The notes beneath the pieces are model-generated. The model made no database searches. It was given only the letters and a program-made list of their open reading frames with translations, and was not told the origin of the DNA. Positions 50,021 to 57,781 of a DNA stretch of 64,000 nucleotides are shown here, piece by piece. Numbering within the stretch: position 1 is the first letter of the stretch; every line of letters begins with the position of its first letter. This DNA comes from Nocardia concava NBRC 100430. GTDB lineage: Bacteria > Actinomycetota > Actinomycetes > Mycobacteriales > Mycobacteriaceae. The DNA lies in contig NZ_BAFX01000080.1 of NCBI RefSeq assembly GCF_000308815.1, forward strand, positions 1-64,000, in the 5' to 3' direction. The translations under genes and the position numbers were made by a program.

Positions 50021-50476
50021 ATGGACGCCCACTCCGCCGCCACCCGTTACATCGGCCCCACCGGGCTGGATCCCTACATGAACCGGTTTTTCAACCTGCT
50101 TCCGAAGCTGGGGATCAGCGTTGCCGGGTCCCGACTGCTGGCGGTTCGCGGGCGCAAGTCCGGTGAATGGCGGACCACCATGGTCAATGTGCTGACCACC
50201 GAGGATGGGCGGCGGTATCTGGTGGCGCCGCGTGGGCATACGCAGTGGGTTCGCAATCTGCGGGTCTCCGGTACCGGCGAACTCCGGCTCGGGCGCAAGA
50301 CTGAGGCCTTTGTCGCCAATGAGCTGCCCGACGAGCAGAAGCTGCCGGTTCTTCGCGCCTACCTCGACCGGTGGGGGTGGGAGGTTGGGCGATTCTTCGA
50401 GGGGATCACGAAGGACTCCAGCGATGCGGAGTTGGTTGGGATTGCGCCGGGGTTTCCGGTTTTTGCGTTGGAGTGA
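50021..50476 (+). CDS. Nitroreductase/deazaflavin-dependent oxidoreductase (DDN-like, F420)
   Basis: A 151-residue split-barrel protein of the DUF385/DDN family. Marks are GSRLLAVRGRKSGEWRTTMVNVLTTEDGRRYLV (cofactor groove, in parts), GHTQWVRNLRVSGTGELRLG and a C-terminal APGFPVFAL. It would use F420H2 to reduce quinone-like or exogenous compounds. AGGAG lies in the leader. Its promoter carries both TetR operators, so expression is likely induced by the regulator's ligand. A related gene is at 22192. Confidence 0.87.
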   Translation: MDAHSAATRYIGPTGLDPYMNRFFNLLPKLGISVAGSRLLAVRGRKSGEWRTTMVNVLTTEDGRRYLVAPRGHTQWVRNLRVSGTGELRLGRKTEAFVANELPDEQKLPVLRAYLDRWGWEVGRFFEGITKDSSDAELVGIAPGFPVFALE

Positions 50477-50555
50477 ACTGTGGGTGGGACTCGGGCGGCC
50501 CGGGTGGATGGTTGAGGGCCGCTGGTGGTTGCGGCGTGCCTAGATAAAGAGACAA

Positions 50556-50588
50556 AAACTGCCCCGTGGATTCGCTTCCGGGCAGTTT
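50556..50588 (-). terminator. Intrinsic terminator between convergent genes
   Basis: AAACTGCCC (50556-50564) pairs perfectly with GGGCAGTTT (50580-50588). On the minus strand the stem is followed by TTTTTG, a short U-tract, fitting termination of the ArsC-like transcript; the symmetric stem may serve both directions. Confidence 0.7.
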
Positions 50589-50599
50589 GGGGAGAGTTT

Positions 50600-50666
50600 C
50601 AAGATCAACATGCAATGGCGGATGGGTTTTGTCCGGTTTGTCGTGCCTGATTGCATGTTGATCTTG
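50600..50666. repeat. 17-bp perfect inverted repeat with 33-nt loop
   Basis: CAAGATCAACATGCAAT (50600-50616) and its exact reverse complement (50650-50666) flank a 33-nt loop. The stem is AT-rich against the surrounding GC and ends 6 bp from the ArsC-like stop. It may act as a bidirectional terminator together with the stem at 50556, or be the remnant of a small mobile repeat. Confidence 0.75.
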
Positions 50667-50671
50667 GTGGG

Positions 50672-51034
50672 TCAGCGGAGTTCGTCGAGGGAGGCGGTGT
50701 CGCGGGCTACGAAGGCGCGGCCGTCGGCGGTGAAGACTATGGGGCGCTGGATGAGGCGGGGGTGGGTTGCGAGGGCTTCGATCCAGCGGTCGCGGTCGGC
50801 CGGAGTCTTGGCCCAAGTGCTGACGCCGAGTTCCTTGGCTTCGGGTTCGGCGGTGCGGGTGATGTCCCAGGGCTCCAGGCCGAGTTTGGTCAGGGCCGAG
50901 CGGATTTCGGTGGCCGAGGGCGGGTTGTCGAGGTAGCGGCGTTCGATGTAGTCGGTGCCGGATTCGTCCAGGACGCCCTTCGCGGTGCGGCTCTTCGAGC
51001 ACTTGGGGTTGTGCCAGATTTCCGTAGCTGCCAT
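50672..51034 (-). CDS. ArsC/Spx-family thioredoxin-fold protein (arsenate reductase-like)
   Basis: A 120-residue protein with the ArsC-family active-site loop WHNPKCSKSRTAKGVL, Cys12 being the predicted catalytic residue. DYIERRYLDNPPSATEIRSAL, the RTAEPEAKELGV segment and LIQRPIVFTADGRAFVARD (conserved Arg-Pro) complete the family. Without an arsenite pump or ArsR neighbour, a real arsenate function is uncertain; it may be a YffB-like reductase. Confidence 0.85.
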   Translation of the reverse strand: MAATEIWHNPKCSKSRTAKGVLDESGTDYIERRYLDNPPSATEIRSALTKLGLEPWDITRTAEPEAKELGVSTWAKTPADRDRWIEALATHPRLIQRPIVFTADGRAFVARDTASLDELR

Positions 51035-51080
51035 GCGGTCAGCCTAGGTGGCGACCGCGGGGCTACCGGTCACCGGCATG

Positions 51081-52574
51081 TCAGACCCAGTCGATGACCC
51101 AGGGGTAGGGGCGCATCCAGTAGAGGCCGCCGTCGGGAATGGGCTGGCCCCAGCGCTGTTCGGCCTGGGTGAGTTGCCAGCGGTATTCGGGGGCGGGTTC
51201 GCCGGCGTGGATTTCGTAGAGGTGGCGGCGCCAGGTGTTGATCATGGCGGGGACAGCCTGGGGGTCGTTCTCGTAGGCCCAGTCCAGGTTTCGGGTCATG
51301 AGGGAGTCGACGGCGTGGTTGGCGGCATTGGGGTCGCCGGTGCTGAGGGAGTGCAGGAAGGCCGCGACCAGGTTGTAGGCGATGGCGTCGTGGACGGAGG
51401 TCTGACCATTTTCCAGGGACCAGATGCCCAGGTAGGTAGGGCCGTGTTCGTCGATCCAGACCGAATGTGCCTCGCCGACACGGTTGTCGAAGATGAGGGC
51501 CGTGAGGAGGCCGAGGGTTGCCTTGCCCATGATCAGCGGGTCGGGTCTGCCGGTGCCGACGGCGTCGTCGATGAGGGCGCGGTAGGCCGAGGCGGCGATC
51601 CCGGGTCTATTGGCGTCCATGAGGGCGTCGGCGGTCTCGCCGCCTGCGATCTGCTCGGCGGGCGGCTGCTGCGGGCCGGCGGCGGCATGCGGGGCGCCGT
51701 CACCGACGCGCAGGTACTGGGTCTGCATGGAATCCGGTGCGGCGAGCGAATCCGACAGCGGCACATCGCTTCCCGCCGCCCCGGGAGGCGCACCATGGTC
51801 CGACAACGCCGGGGGCGGAAAACCGCTGGTCGATGCTCCGGGCTGCGCCGCGCTGCCGCTCAATGGATCCGGCGGCGGCGCGCCGTTGCCCAGCGGGTTG
51901 GCGAGATCGAGGTTGACGATGAGGGGTTCGCGCAGGGCGGGGGCGTTTTCCAGGTATTCCAGTGCCACCCGGGCGAATTCGTTGTCCTGGCTCTCGAGCC
52001 ATTCGCGGCCGGCGCGGAGGGTGTCGACGAGGTGGGCGCCGACGCCGGATTCGATGGCGGCGCACAGCGCGTAGTACCCATATCCGCGGTAGTCGTCGTG
52101 GCCGACGCCCTCGGTGATCAGCAGCTGCGCGTATCTGCTTGCCAGGTCATGTCTTTCCATGTCGCCGAGCAGGGTGCAGGCGGTCATGGCGGCCATCAGC
52201 ACCTCGGCGTGTTCGCCGTGCGAACGTCTGAGCTCGATGCAGCGGTCGGCCATGGTGACGGCGCTGTCGGGCAGGCCCTGCTGGGTGGCGGCCTCCACGG
52301 CCATGGAGTACATGGTGGCCATGGTGGCGGGCGGGATGTCGGCGGGGAATCGGGCGGGGCCGCGTTCGGCCAGGTGCAGGGCTTGCGCGTAATCCCCGGC
52401 GGCGAAGGCGGATCGGAAGCGGTAGGAGACGATCCAGCCGTAGTCCTTGGGTTCGGGCGCCACGTCCAGGCCGTCGTCGAACGCCGTCAGCCGTGCCAGC
52501 GCCTCGTCCGCCAGCCCGGCCTCCAACATGCCGCTCGCCTCGTTCATCACTTCGACGAACGCATTTCGATCCAT
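51081..52574 (-). CDS. TPR-like helical protein of unknown function
   Basis: A 497-residue soluble protein. The N-terminal third reads as repeated helix pairs resembling tetratricopeptide repeats (FVEVMNEASGMLEAGLADEALARL, SAFAAGDYAQALHLAERGPARF, AVEAATQQGLPDSAVTMADRCIELRRSHGE in parts). A Pro/Gly/Ser-rich linker (about 220-300) follows, then a second helical half ending with a WMRPYPWVIDWV tail. No enzyme motif is seen. The repeats suggest a protein-interaction role. Two adjacent palindromes lie 106-145 bp upstream. Confidence 0.7.
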   Translation of the reverse strand: MDRNAFVEVMNEASGMLEAGLADEALARLTAFDDGLDVAPEPKDYGWIVSYRFRSAFAAGDYAQALHLAERGPARFPADIPPATMATMYSMAVEAATQQGLPDSAVTMADRCIELRRSHGEHAEVLMAAMTACTLLGDMERHDLASRYAQLLITEGVGHDDYRGYGYYALCAAIESGVGAHLVDTLRAGREWLESQDNEFARVALEYLENAPALREPLIVNLDLANPLGNGAPPPDPLSGSAAQPGASTSGFPPPALSDHGAPPGAAGSDVPLSDSLAAPDSMQTQYLRVGDGAPHAAAGPQQPPAEQIAGGETADALMDANRPGIAASAYRALIDDAVGTGRPDPLIMGKATLGLLTALIFDNRVGEAHSVWIDEHGPTYLGIWSLENGQTSVHDAIAYNLVAAFLHSLSTGDPNAANHAVDSLMTRNLDWAYENDPQAVPAMINTWRRHLYEIHAGEPAPEYRWQLTQAEQRWGQPIPDGGLYWMRPYPWVIDWV

Positions 52575-52679
52575 GGCCTACTCGCCTTCCCGCATATGTC
52601 AGCCCCGGATCGTATGACCGCACCACGACCCCGCGCGGCCAGTGAGGGCAAGGTCATAGTTTGAACCCACCCCACATGA

Positions 52680-52719
52680 CCACGCGTTGTCATCTCGCGT
52701 GGCACGTTGTGTCACAACG
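52680..52719. promoter_or_regulatory. Two adjacent palindromes between vapC and the TPR-like gene
   Basis: CCACGCG-N9-CGCGTGG at 52680-52702 is followed 2 bp later by CGTTGTG-T-CACAACG at 52705-52719, a perfect 15-bp palindrome. They may be operators for the TPR-like gene, or stems ending the vapBC transcript; no U-tract is present, which favours operators. Confidence 0.5.
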
Positions 52720-52849
52720 GTATTCCCGCACCGCCACGCGAACCCGCCTCCCTGCGGGTCCATCTCGCGTAGCGACCGATCCGTTCGCCCCAATCTAACG
52801 ACAACACGCCCGCCCGACACGCATCCACCCCTCGGCGCGTCGGGCTCGA

Positions 52850-53287
52850 TCACAGTGGGATGATGCGCACCGCATCGCCGCACAGCGCCCGCATGTCCTC
52901 CGGATCCGAGGTCATCAGGACCACCGGTTGCGGCTGCCGCGTCGCCATCTCCGCCACGACCGCGTCGATGGCGTATTTGTGCCCGTGCAGCCCGTTCTCC
53001 AGCAATAGCGCGGACGCCGCTCGGGCGTCCGCCTCGGAGACCGGTTCCACTCGAAGGATGGACAGCAGCCAGGCCAGGCGCGGCATATCCGTTTTCTGGT
53101 GCGTCGCTTCGATGATCGCGAGGGCGCTGATCACCACTTCCATTCGACGCCTGCGGGCCTCCGCGACCAGCGCGACGATCGCGGCTTCCTCGGCTACCAG
53201 GCCCGCGAGACCCTGGCAGTCGAGCACCGCGGTGCCCTGCGTCGACGGTCGCGAGCGCGCCGCGGCCTTCAGCTTTCGTCCGGCCAT
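52850..53287 (-). CDS. PIN-domain toxin (VapC-like ribonuclease)
   Basis: A 145-residue PIN-domain protein. The acidic metal ligands are seen as Asp23 (AVLDCQGL), a Glu in ALAIIEATHQK, an Asp in YAIDAVVAE and MTSDPEDM at the end. A basic N-terminal tail (AGRKLKAAARSR) is unusual for VapC. VapC toxins cut tRNA or rRNA and are held inactive by the cognate antitoxin. It overlaps the antitoxin gene by 19 bp. Confidence 0.82.
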   Translation of the reverse strand: MAGRKLKAAARSRPSTQGTAVLDCQGLAGLVAEEAAIVALVAEARRRRMEVVISALAIIEATHQKTDMPRLAWLLSILRVEPVSEADARAASALLLENGLHGHKYAIDAVVAEMATRQPQPVVLMTSDPEDMRALCGDAVRIIPL

Positions 53288-53553
53288 GAGGCCTCACCCG
53301 TGAGCGCTTGTTCGAATCGATCGAAGGCGCGCTGACGGTCCGTGTCCGACAATTCGCCGTGGCGGCGCTCGTAATCGGCCAGATACTCGTCGAGCAGCAG
53401 GCCCCGCAGCTCGCGTTCGACCGCCGAGGTGACGAACGCCGAGAACTCACGTTTGCCGACCCGCCGACGAACGGCTTCCGCTGTCCCCTCGGGTAGCGAC
53501 AGACTCACCCGCGTCGCGGGTCCCTCGCCGATTTCATACATGGGCTGCGCCAT
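53269..53553 (-). CDS. VapB-like ribbon-helix-helix antitoxin
   Basis: A 94-residue protein. The N-terminal ribbon-helix-helix reads TRVSLSLPEGTAEAVRRRVGKREFSAFVTSAVERELRG (in parts, residues 13-52) and would bind the operon's own operator. The C-terminal acidic helix (YLADYERRHGELSDTDRQRAFDRFEQAL) would wrap the PIN toxin. TAAACT ends 6 nt before the ATG, so its mRNA is probably leaderless. A TCAATTGA palindrome at 53566-53573 overlaps the promoter. Confidence 0.8.
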   Translation of the reverse strand: MAQPMYEIGEGPATRVSLSLPEGTAEAVRRRVGKREFSAFVTSAVERELRGLLLDEYLADYERRHGELSDTDRQRAFDRFEQALTGEASWPDES

Positions 53554-53625
53554 GTCGCCAGTTTATCAATTGAAGTAGGAAACGCGGGACTGTTTCTCGC
53601 CACGGCTACTCTCCGGACACGGCTC

Positions 53626-54405
53626 CTACAGGGCGGGGAGGGTGGTGGCGGGGTCGGGGGTGAAGGTGACGATGCGCTGGCGGGGGTCGCCGGGGAGTTC
53701 GAGGTTTTCGTAGGAGAAGCGCAGGGTGCCGGAGTGGGGGTGGGCGATGAGTTTGGTGCCGTGGGTGCGGAGTTCGACGTCGCCGGTGCGCCAGAGGGCG
53801 GCGAATTCTGTGCTGCCGGTGGCTAGTTCGTCGATCAGGGCGATCGTGTCCGGGTCGTTCGGGTAGAGGCCGGTGACTCGGCGTAGCTGGGCTACGGTGG
53901 CCGCGGCGACGGAGTCCCAGTCGAGGTAGAAGTCGCGGGCGCCCGGATCGAAGAACAGTGCGCGGGCCATGTTCTTGTCGGCCATCGAGCCGAAGACGTA
54001 GTGCGCCAGCGGGTTCGCGGCCAGGACGTCGAACAGGTCGGTGATGACGACGGCGGGGGCCTTGTCGATGAGGTCGAGCATGCGCAGCAGTTCCGGACGT
54101 GGTGTGGGAGCGGCGGATTCGACCGTGCGGGGCGGGTGGGCCAGGGCACGCAGGTGCTCGGTCTCGATGTGGTTGAGCCGCAGGGCCGTTGCCAGCGAGT
54201 CGAGGACCTCGGCCGACGGGTTGGCGGCGCGGCGTTGTTCGAGGCGCTGGTAGTACTCGGCGCTGATGCCCGCCAAGTGGGCCAGTTCGGAGCGGCGCAG
54301 GCCGGGTACCCGCCGCATGCCGGAGGGCGGCAGCCCGGTGTCTTGCGGATCGATCCGGGCGCGCCGAGACTTCAGGAATTCCGCCAGGTCCTCACGTACC
54401 GCCAT
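53626..54405 (-). CDS. XRE-family regulator with MmyB-like ligand-binding domain
   Basis: A 259-residue regulator of the same architecture as the one at 13951. The HTH is LAEFLKSRRARIDPQDTGLP with RRSELAHLAGISAEYYQRLEQRRAANPS, and an MLTR domain contains DLFDVLAANPLAHYVFG and ALFFDPGARDFYLDWD. It is divergent from a carboxymuconolactone-decarboxylase-like gene and a SnoaL-like gene. Regulators of this type typically control such small adjacent enzymes. Confidence 0.9.
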   Translation of the reverse strand: MAVREDLAEFLKSRRARIDPQDTGLPPSGMRRVPGLRRSELAHLAGISAEYYQRLEQRRAANPSAEVLDSLATALRLNHIETEHLRALAHPPRTVESAAPTPRPELLRMLDLIDKAPAVVITDLFDVLAANPLAHYVFGSMADKNMARALFFDPGARDFYLDWDSVAAATVAQLRRVTGLYPNDPDTIALIDELATGSTEFAALWRTGDVELRTHGTKLIAHPHSGTLRFSYENLELPGDPRQRIVTFTPDPATTLPAL

Positions 54406-54502
54406 GTCCGCAGTGTGGCACAGCGTGGCGGTGGGTGGCCCTGGGAGTACGAGGCACCGCGTGAGCTGGTTAGGGGCTTTCGGGGCCAGCAAGCTCGAAG
54501 TC

Positions 54503-54913
54503 GTGAACGAGAGATTCCAGCGAGGAGCCGCCAGGCAAGCCGAACTCGGTGGGGCGGGCGGTGTTCGGGCGCGTGTCTATGACGAGCTGGCCGACATCGC
54601 ACCGGACCTGCACCGGTTCGCGGTCGAGTTCGCCTACGGCGATATCCATTCCAGGCCCGGCCTGGACGCCGGTCGCCGTGAGCTGGTGATCATCGGCGTG
54701 CTCATCGCACTGGGCGATACCCGGCCACAGTTACAGGCGCACCTCGGCTCCGCGCTGAATGCGGGTGTCTCACCTGCCGAGATCGTCGAAGCGATCCTGC
54801 AGGCCCTCCCCTACGCGGGTTTTCCCCGCGTGCTCTCGGCCATGTCCGTCGCGCGCGGCGTCCTGGCCGCCCGCGATCTGCTTCCCGTCCGCACCGATTC
54901 CATTGCACCGTAG
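54503..54913 (+). CDS. Carboxymuconolactone decarboxylase (CMD/AhpD-like) family protein
   Basis: A 136-residue helical protein of the CMD fold: PGLDAGRRELVIIGVLIALGDTRPQLQAHLGSALNAGVSPAEIVEAILQALPYAGFP in parts. The peroxidase Cys-x-x-Cys of AhpD is missing, so it is the gamma-CMD-like type rather than an alkylhydroperoxidase. GTG at 54503 is the only reasonable start. It lies 10 nt before the SnoaL-like gene and forms a unit with it. Confidence 0.82.
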   Translation: MNERFQRGAARQAELGGAGGVRARVYDELADIAPDLHRFAVEFAYGDIHSRPGLDAGRRELVIIGVLIALGDTRPQLQAHLGSALNAGVSPAEIVEAILQALPYAGFPRVLSAMSVARGVLAARDLLPVRTDSIAP

Positions 54914-54923
54914 GAGAATTGCC

Positions 54924-55397
54924 ATGCCCGCCACCGCCCAGCAGCGCGCCGACATCATCGAAGCCGCCACCCGCCTGTTCTGGTACATCGACATTCGCGA
55001 CTGGGACACCTTCCCCGGTGTCTTCGCCGACGAAGTGACCCTGGACTATTCGAGCATCTGGGGCGGCGAGCCCTCGACCGCCACCCCGGCGCAGATTCGC
55101 GCCGACTGGGAGAAGCTCATCGGCGCCTTCGACGCCACCCAGCACCTGCTGGGCAATCACCTCGTCACCGTCGACGGCGACCGTGCCGAACTCACCGCCG
55201 TCTTCCAGGCAATCCACTTCCTGGCCAACCGTTTCGGCTCGCCGCGCTGGACCCTGGGCGGCACCTACCGGATCGGCCTGCACGTGGTCGAGGGCGAATG
55301 GAAGATCGACACCGTGGTGATGACGGCCCAGTGGGCCGACGGCAACAAGGACATCCTGATGATCGTCTCGGGCGGACAGCGCCCGGATGCGGCGTAG
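54924..55397 (+). CDS. SnoaL-like (NTF2-fold) protein
   Basis: A 157-residue cone-shaped alpha+beta protein: IIEAATRLFWYIDIRDWDTFPGVFADEVTLDYSS (in parts), HLLGNHLVTVDGDRAELTAVFQAIHF and GGTYRIGLHVVEGEWKIDTVVM match SnoaL_4/ketosteroid-isomerase-like proteins. Members are cyclases, dehydratases or non-enzymatic binders; the Asp and His around residues 20-50 could be catalytic. TAGGAG precedes the ATG. It is co-transcribed with the CMD-family gene. Confidence 0.82.
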   Translation: MPATAQQRADIIEAATRLFWYIDIRDWDTFPGVFADEVTLDYSSIWGGEPSTATPAQIRADWEKLIGAFDATQHLLGNHLVTVDGDRAELTAVFQAIHFLANRFGSPRWTLGGTYRIGLHVVEGEWKIDTVVMTAQWADGNKDILMIVSGGQRPDAA

Positions 55398-55465
55398 AAC
55401 CAACTCACCCGGATACAAGAATGGGAAGGACTATTTCCTTCCCATTTAAATCTATATCGCATACG

Positions 55466-55485
55466 GGGGCTTGCCGCAAGGCCCC
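55466..55485 (+). promoter_or_regulatory. Rifamycin-associated element (RAE) upstream of the HelD/HelR-type gene
   Basis: GGGGCTTGCCGCAAGGCCCC is an interrupted inverted repeat that matches, as I remember it, the RAE consensus found in front of rifamycin-responsive genes in actinomycetes, differing at one central base. It ends 89 bp before the helicase start. In other species such elements drive induction by rifampicin of rif-inactivating enzymes and HelR. Confidence 0.8.
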
Positions 55486-55574
55486 GGTAATGCCGCACAA
55501 TCTCTTCCCTAAGGCCGCAACCTGCGGAAATCGGTGTCCGCAGTGGGCGGGGACGGCCAGGCGGGAAGGGTGAG

Positions 55575-57775
55575 GTGCTGGTGACTGATCAGGGTTACGA
55601 GAACGAACTGCGCTCCGAACAGGAGTACGTGGCCGGTCTGTACGCACGGCTCGATGCCGAGCGCGCGCGGGTGAAGGGCCGCTACAACGACACTTTGACG
55701 GTGCGCGGCAATGCGACGGCGCTGGTGGAGCGCGATGCCGAGGCGCGCACGCTGGCCAGGGAGATCAATCGGCTGGGTGTGGCCGACAACGGTCTGTGCT
55801 TCGGCCTGCTCGACAGTGTGACCGGGGAACGGACGTATATCGGCCGCATCGGGATCTTCGACGAGAAGAACGAATTCGAGCCGCTATTGATGGATTGGCG
55901 GGCGCCCGCGGCGCAGGCCTTCTACATCGCGACCGCGGCCAGCCCGGAGAACATGCGCCGCCGTCGCCAGTTCCACACGCGCGGGCGCACTGTGGTGGAC
56001 TTCACCGACGAGGTCTTCGGCCGTCCCGGCGACGGCGAGCGCGGTGACGCGGCACTGCTCGCGGCGGTCAACGCGCCCCGCAGTGAGGGCATGCGCGACA
56101 TCGTGGCAACCATTCAGGCCGAACAGGATCGGATCATCCGCCTCGATCACCCGGGCGTGCTGGTGATCGAGGGCGGCCCGGGCACCGGCAAGACGGTGGT
56201 GGCGCTGCACCGGGTGCGTATCTGCTGTACACGCAACGCGAGCAGATGGAACGCAATGGCGTGCTGGTGGTCGGGCCGAACAAGGCCTTCCTCAAGCACA
56301 TCGGGCGTGTGCTGCCGTCGCTGGGCGAGACGAACGTGGTGTTCACCACGACCGGTGAGCTGTTGCCCGGCCTGCACGCCACCGCCGAGGACACGCCAGA
56401 GGTGGCGCGGCTGAAGGGTTCGCGCAAGATTCTCGACGTGCTGCAGGCCGCCGTCGCCGACCGGCAGCGGGTGCCGCAGGATCCGATCCAGCTCGAATTG
56501 ACCGATGTCACAGTGCGAATCGGCGCCGACATCGTCGGCTGGGCGCGGGAAGAGGCGCGCGAGAGCGGACGTCCGCACAACGAGGCCCGCGCGGTATTCC
56601 TCGAGGTGCTGACCTGGGCGCTCACCGAACGCGCGATCGCCAGGATCGGCAAGGGCTGGCTGACCCGCGAGGACAAGGAGGCGTGGGAGAACATGCGCGC
56701 CGACCTGCGCACCGAGCTGGCCGAGCACGAGGGTTTCGCGGCGGCGATCGAGGAGCTGTGGCCGACGCTGACGCCGGAACAGCTACTGGGAGAACTTCTT
56801 TCGTCGACCGAGCGCCTGCGGGCGGCCGGTGCGTCGGAAGCCCTGTATCGCGCCGACGGTGAGGCGTGGACGATCTCGGACGTGCCGCTGCTCGACGAGC
56901 TGGTCGATCTGCTGGGCCGTGACACCTCCGCCGAGGAGGCGGCGGGCGAGCGGGAGCGCAAGCGGCAGATCGCCTATGCCGAGGGCGTGCTGGACCTGCT
57001 GGTGAGCCGCGCCGATCACATGGACGACGAGGATCACCTGTTCGCCACCGACCTGCTCGACGGGGAGGACCTGGCCGAGCGTTTCATCGAACGCGACACC
57101 CGCGAACTCGCCGAACGCGCTGCGGCGGACCGGGATTGGACCTACCGCCACATCGTGGTCGACGAGGCGCAGGAGCTGTCGGAGATGGACTGGCGGGTGC
57201 TGATGCGACGCTGCCCCAGCCATTCCTTCACGGTCGTGGGCGATCTCGCGCAGCGCAGCTCCCCCGCGGGCGCGACCTCCTGGGCCGACATGCTGGATCC
57301 GTACGTCCCCGGCCGCTGGCTCTACCGGTCGCTGACGGTGAACTACCGCACCCCGGCCGAGATCATGGCCGTGGCCGCCGCGGTCCTCGCCGACTTCGCC
57401 CCGGACGTCCAGCCGCCGGAGTCGGTGCGCGCCTGTGGCGTCCAGCCGTGGTCACGTCAGCTCCCCGTCGACGACATGCCTTCGGCCATCGAGGAATTCG
57501 TCCGTGAGGAGGCGCAGCGGGAAGGCACCAGCATCGTGATCGGCCCGCCCGGCATGCCGGGCACGGTGCCGGCATGGGAGACCAAGGGCCTCGAGTTCGA
57601 CGCGGTGCTGGTGGTCGAACCCGACCACATCCTGGACGAGGGCCCGCGCGGCGCGGCCGAGCTGTACGTTGCGCTCACCCGCGCCACCCAGCGTCTGGGC
57701 GTGCTGCACGAGGGCCCGCTCCCTCAGGCCCTCGCCGGTCTGGCTCCGCGCGCCGATCTCTCGACGGCGAAGTAG
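55575..57775 (+). pseudogene. helR: HelD/HelR-type UvrD-like helicase, frameshifted
   Basis: The locus would encode a protein of about 734 residues, normal for HelD-like RNA-polymerase-recycling factors. The first frame has YENELRSEQEYVAGLYARLD and the Walker A loop GGPGTGKTVVALHRV. Just after this, at 56216, one base (G) is missing compared with the expected Val-Ala-Tyr-Leu-Leu-Tyr, and the frame closes at 56414. The rest (from about 56216 to 57775) is intact in the -1 frame: ERNGVLVVGPNKAFLKHIGRVLP, HIVVDEAQELSEMDW, TVNYRTPAEI, WETKGLEFDAVLVVEPD and VALTRATQRLGV. HelR removes RNA polymerase from rifampicin-bound complexes. It is either a broken gene or a sequencing error. The start may be GTG 55575 or 55581. 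Confidence 0.85.
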
Positions 57776-57781
57776 GGCTCC

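Noticed and set aside
50672..51034. Arsenic resistance operon
   Set aside because: Only an ArsC-like protein is present. No ArsR, arsenite pump or thioredoxin partner is nearby.
56190..56260. Programmed -1 frameshift in the HelR-type gene
   Set aside because: There is no X-XXY-YYZ slippery heptamer and no obvious stem after the site. A deletion or a sequencing error is simpler.
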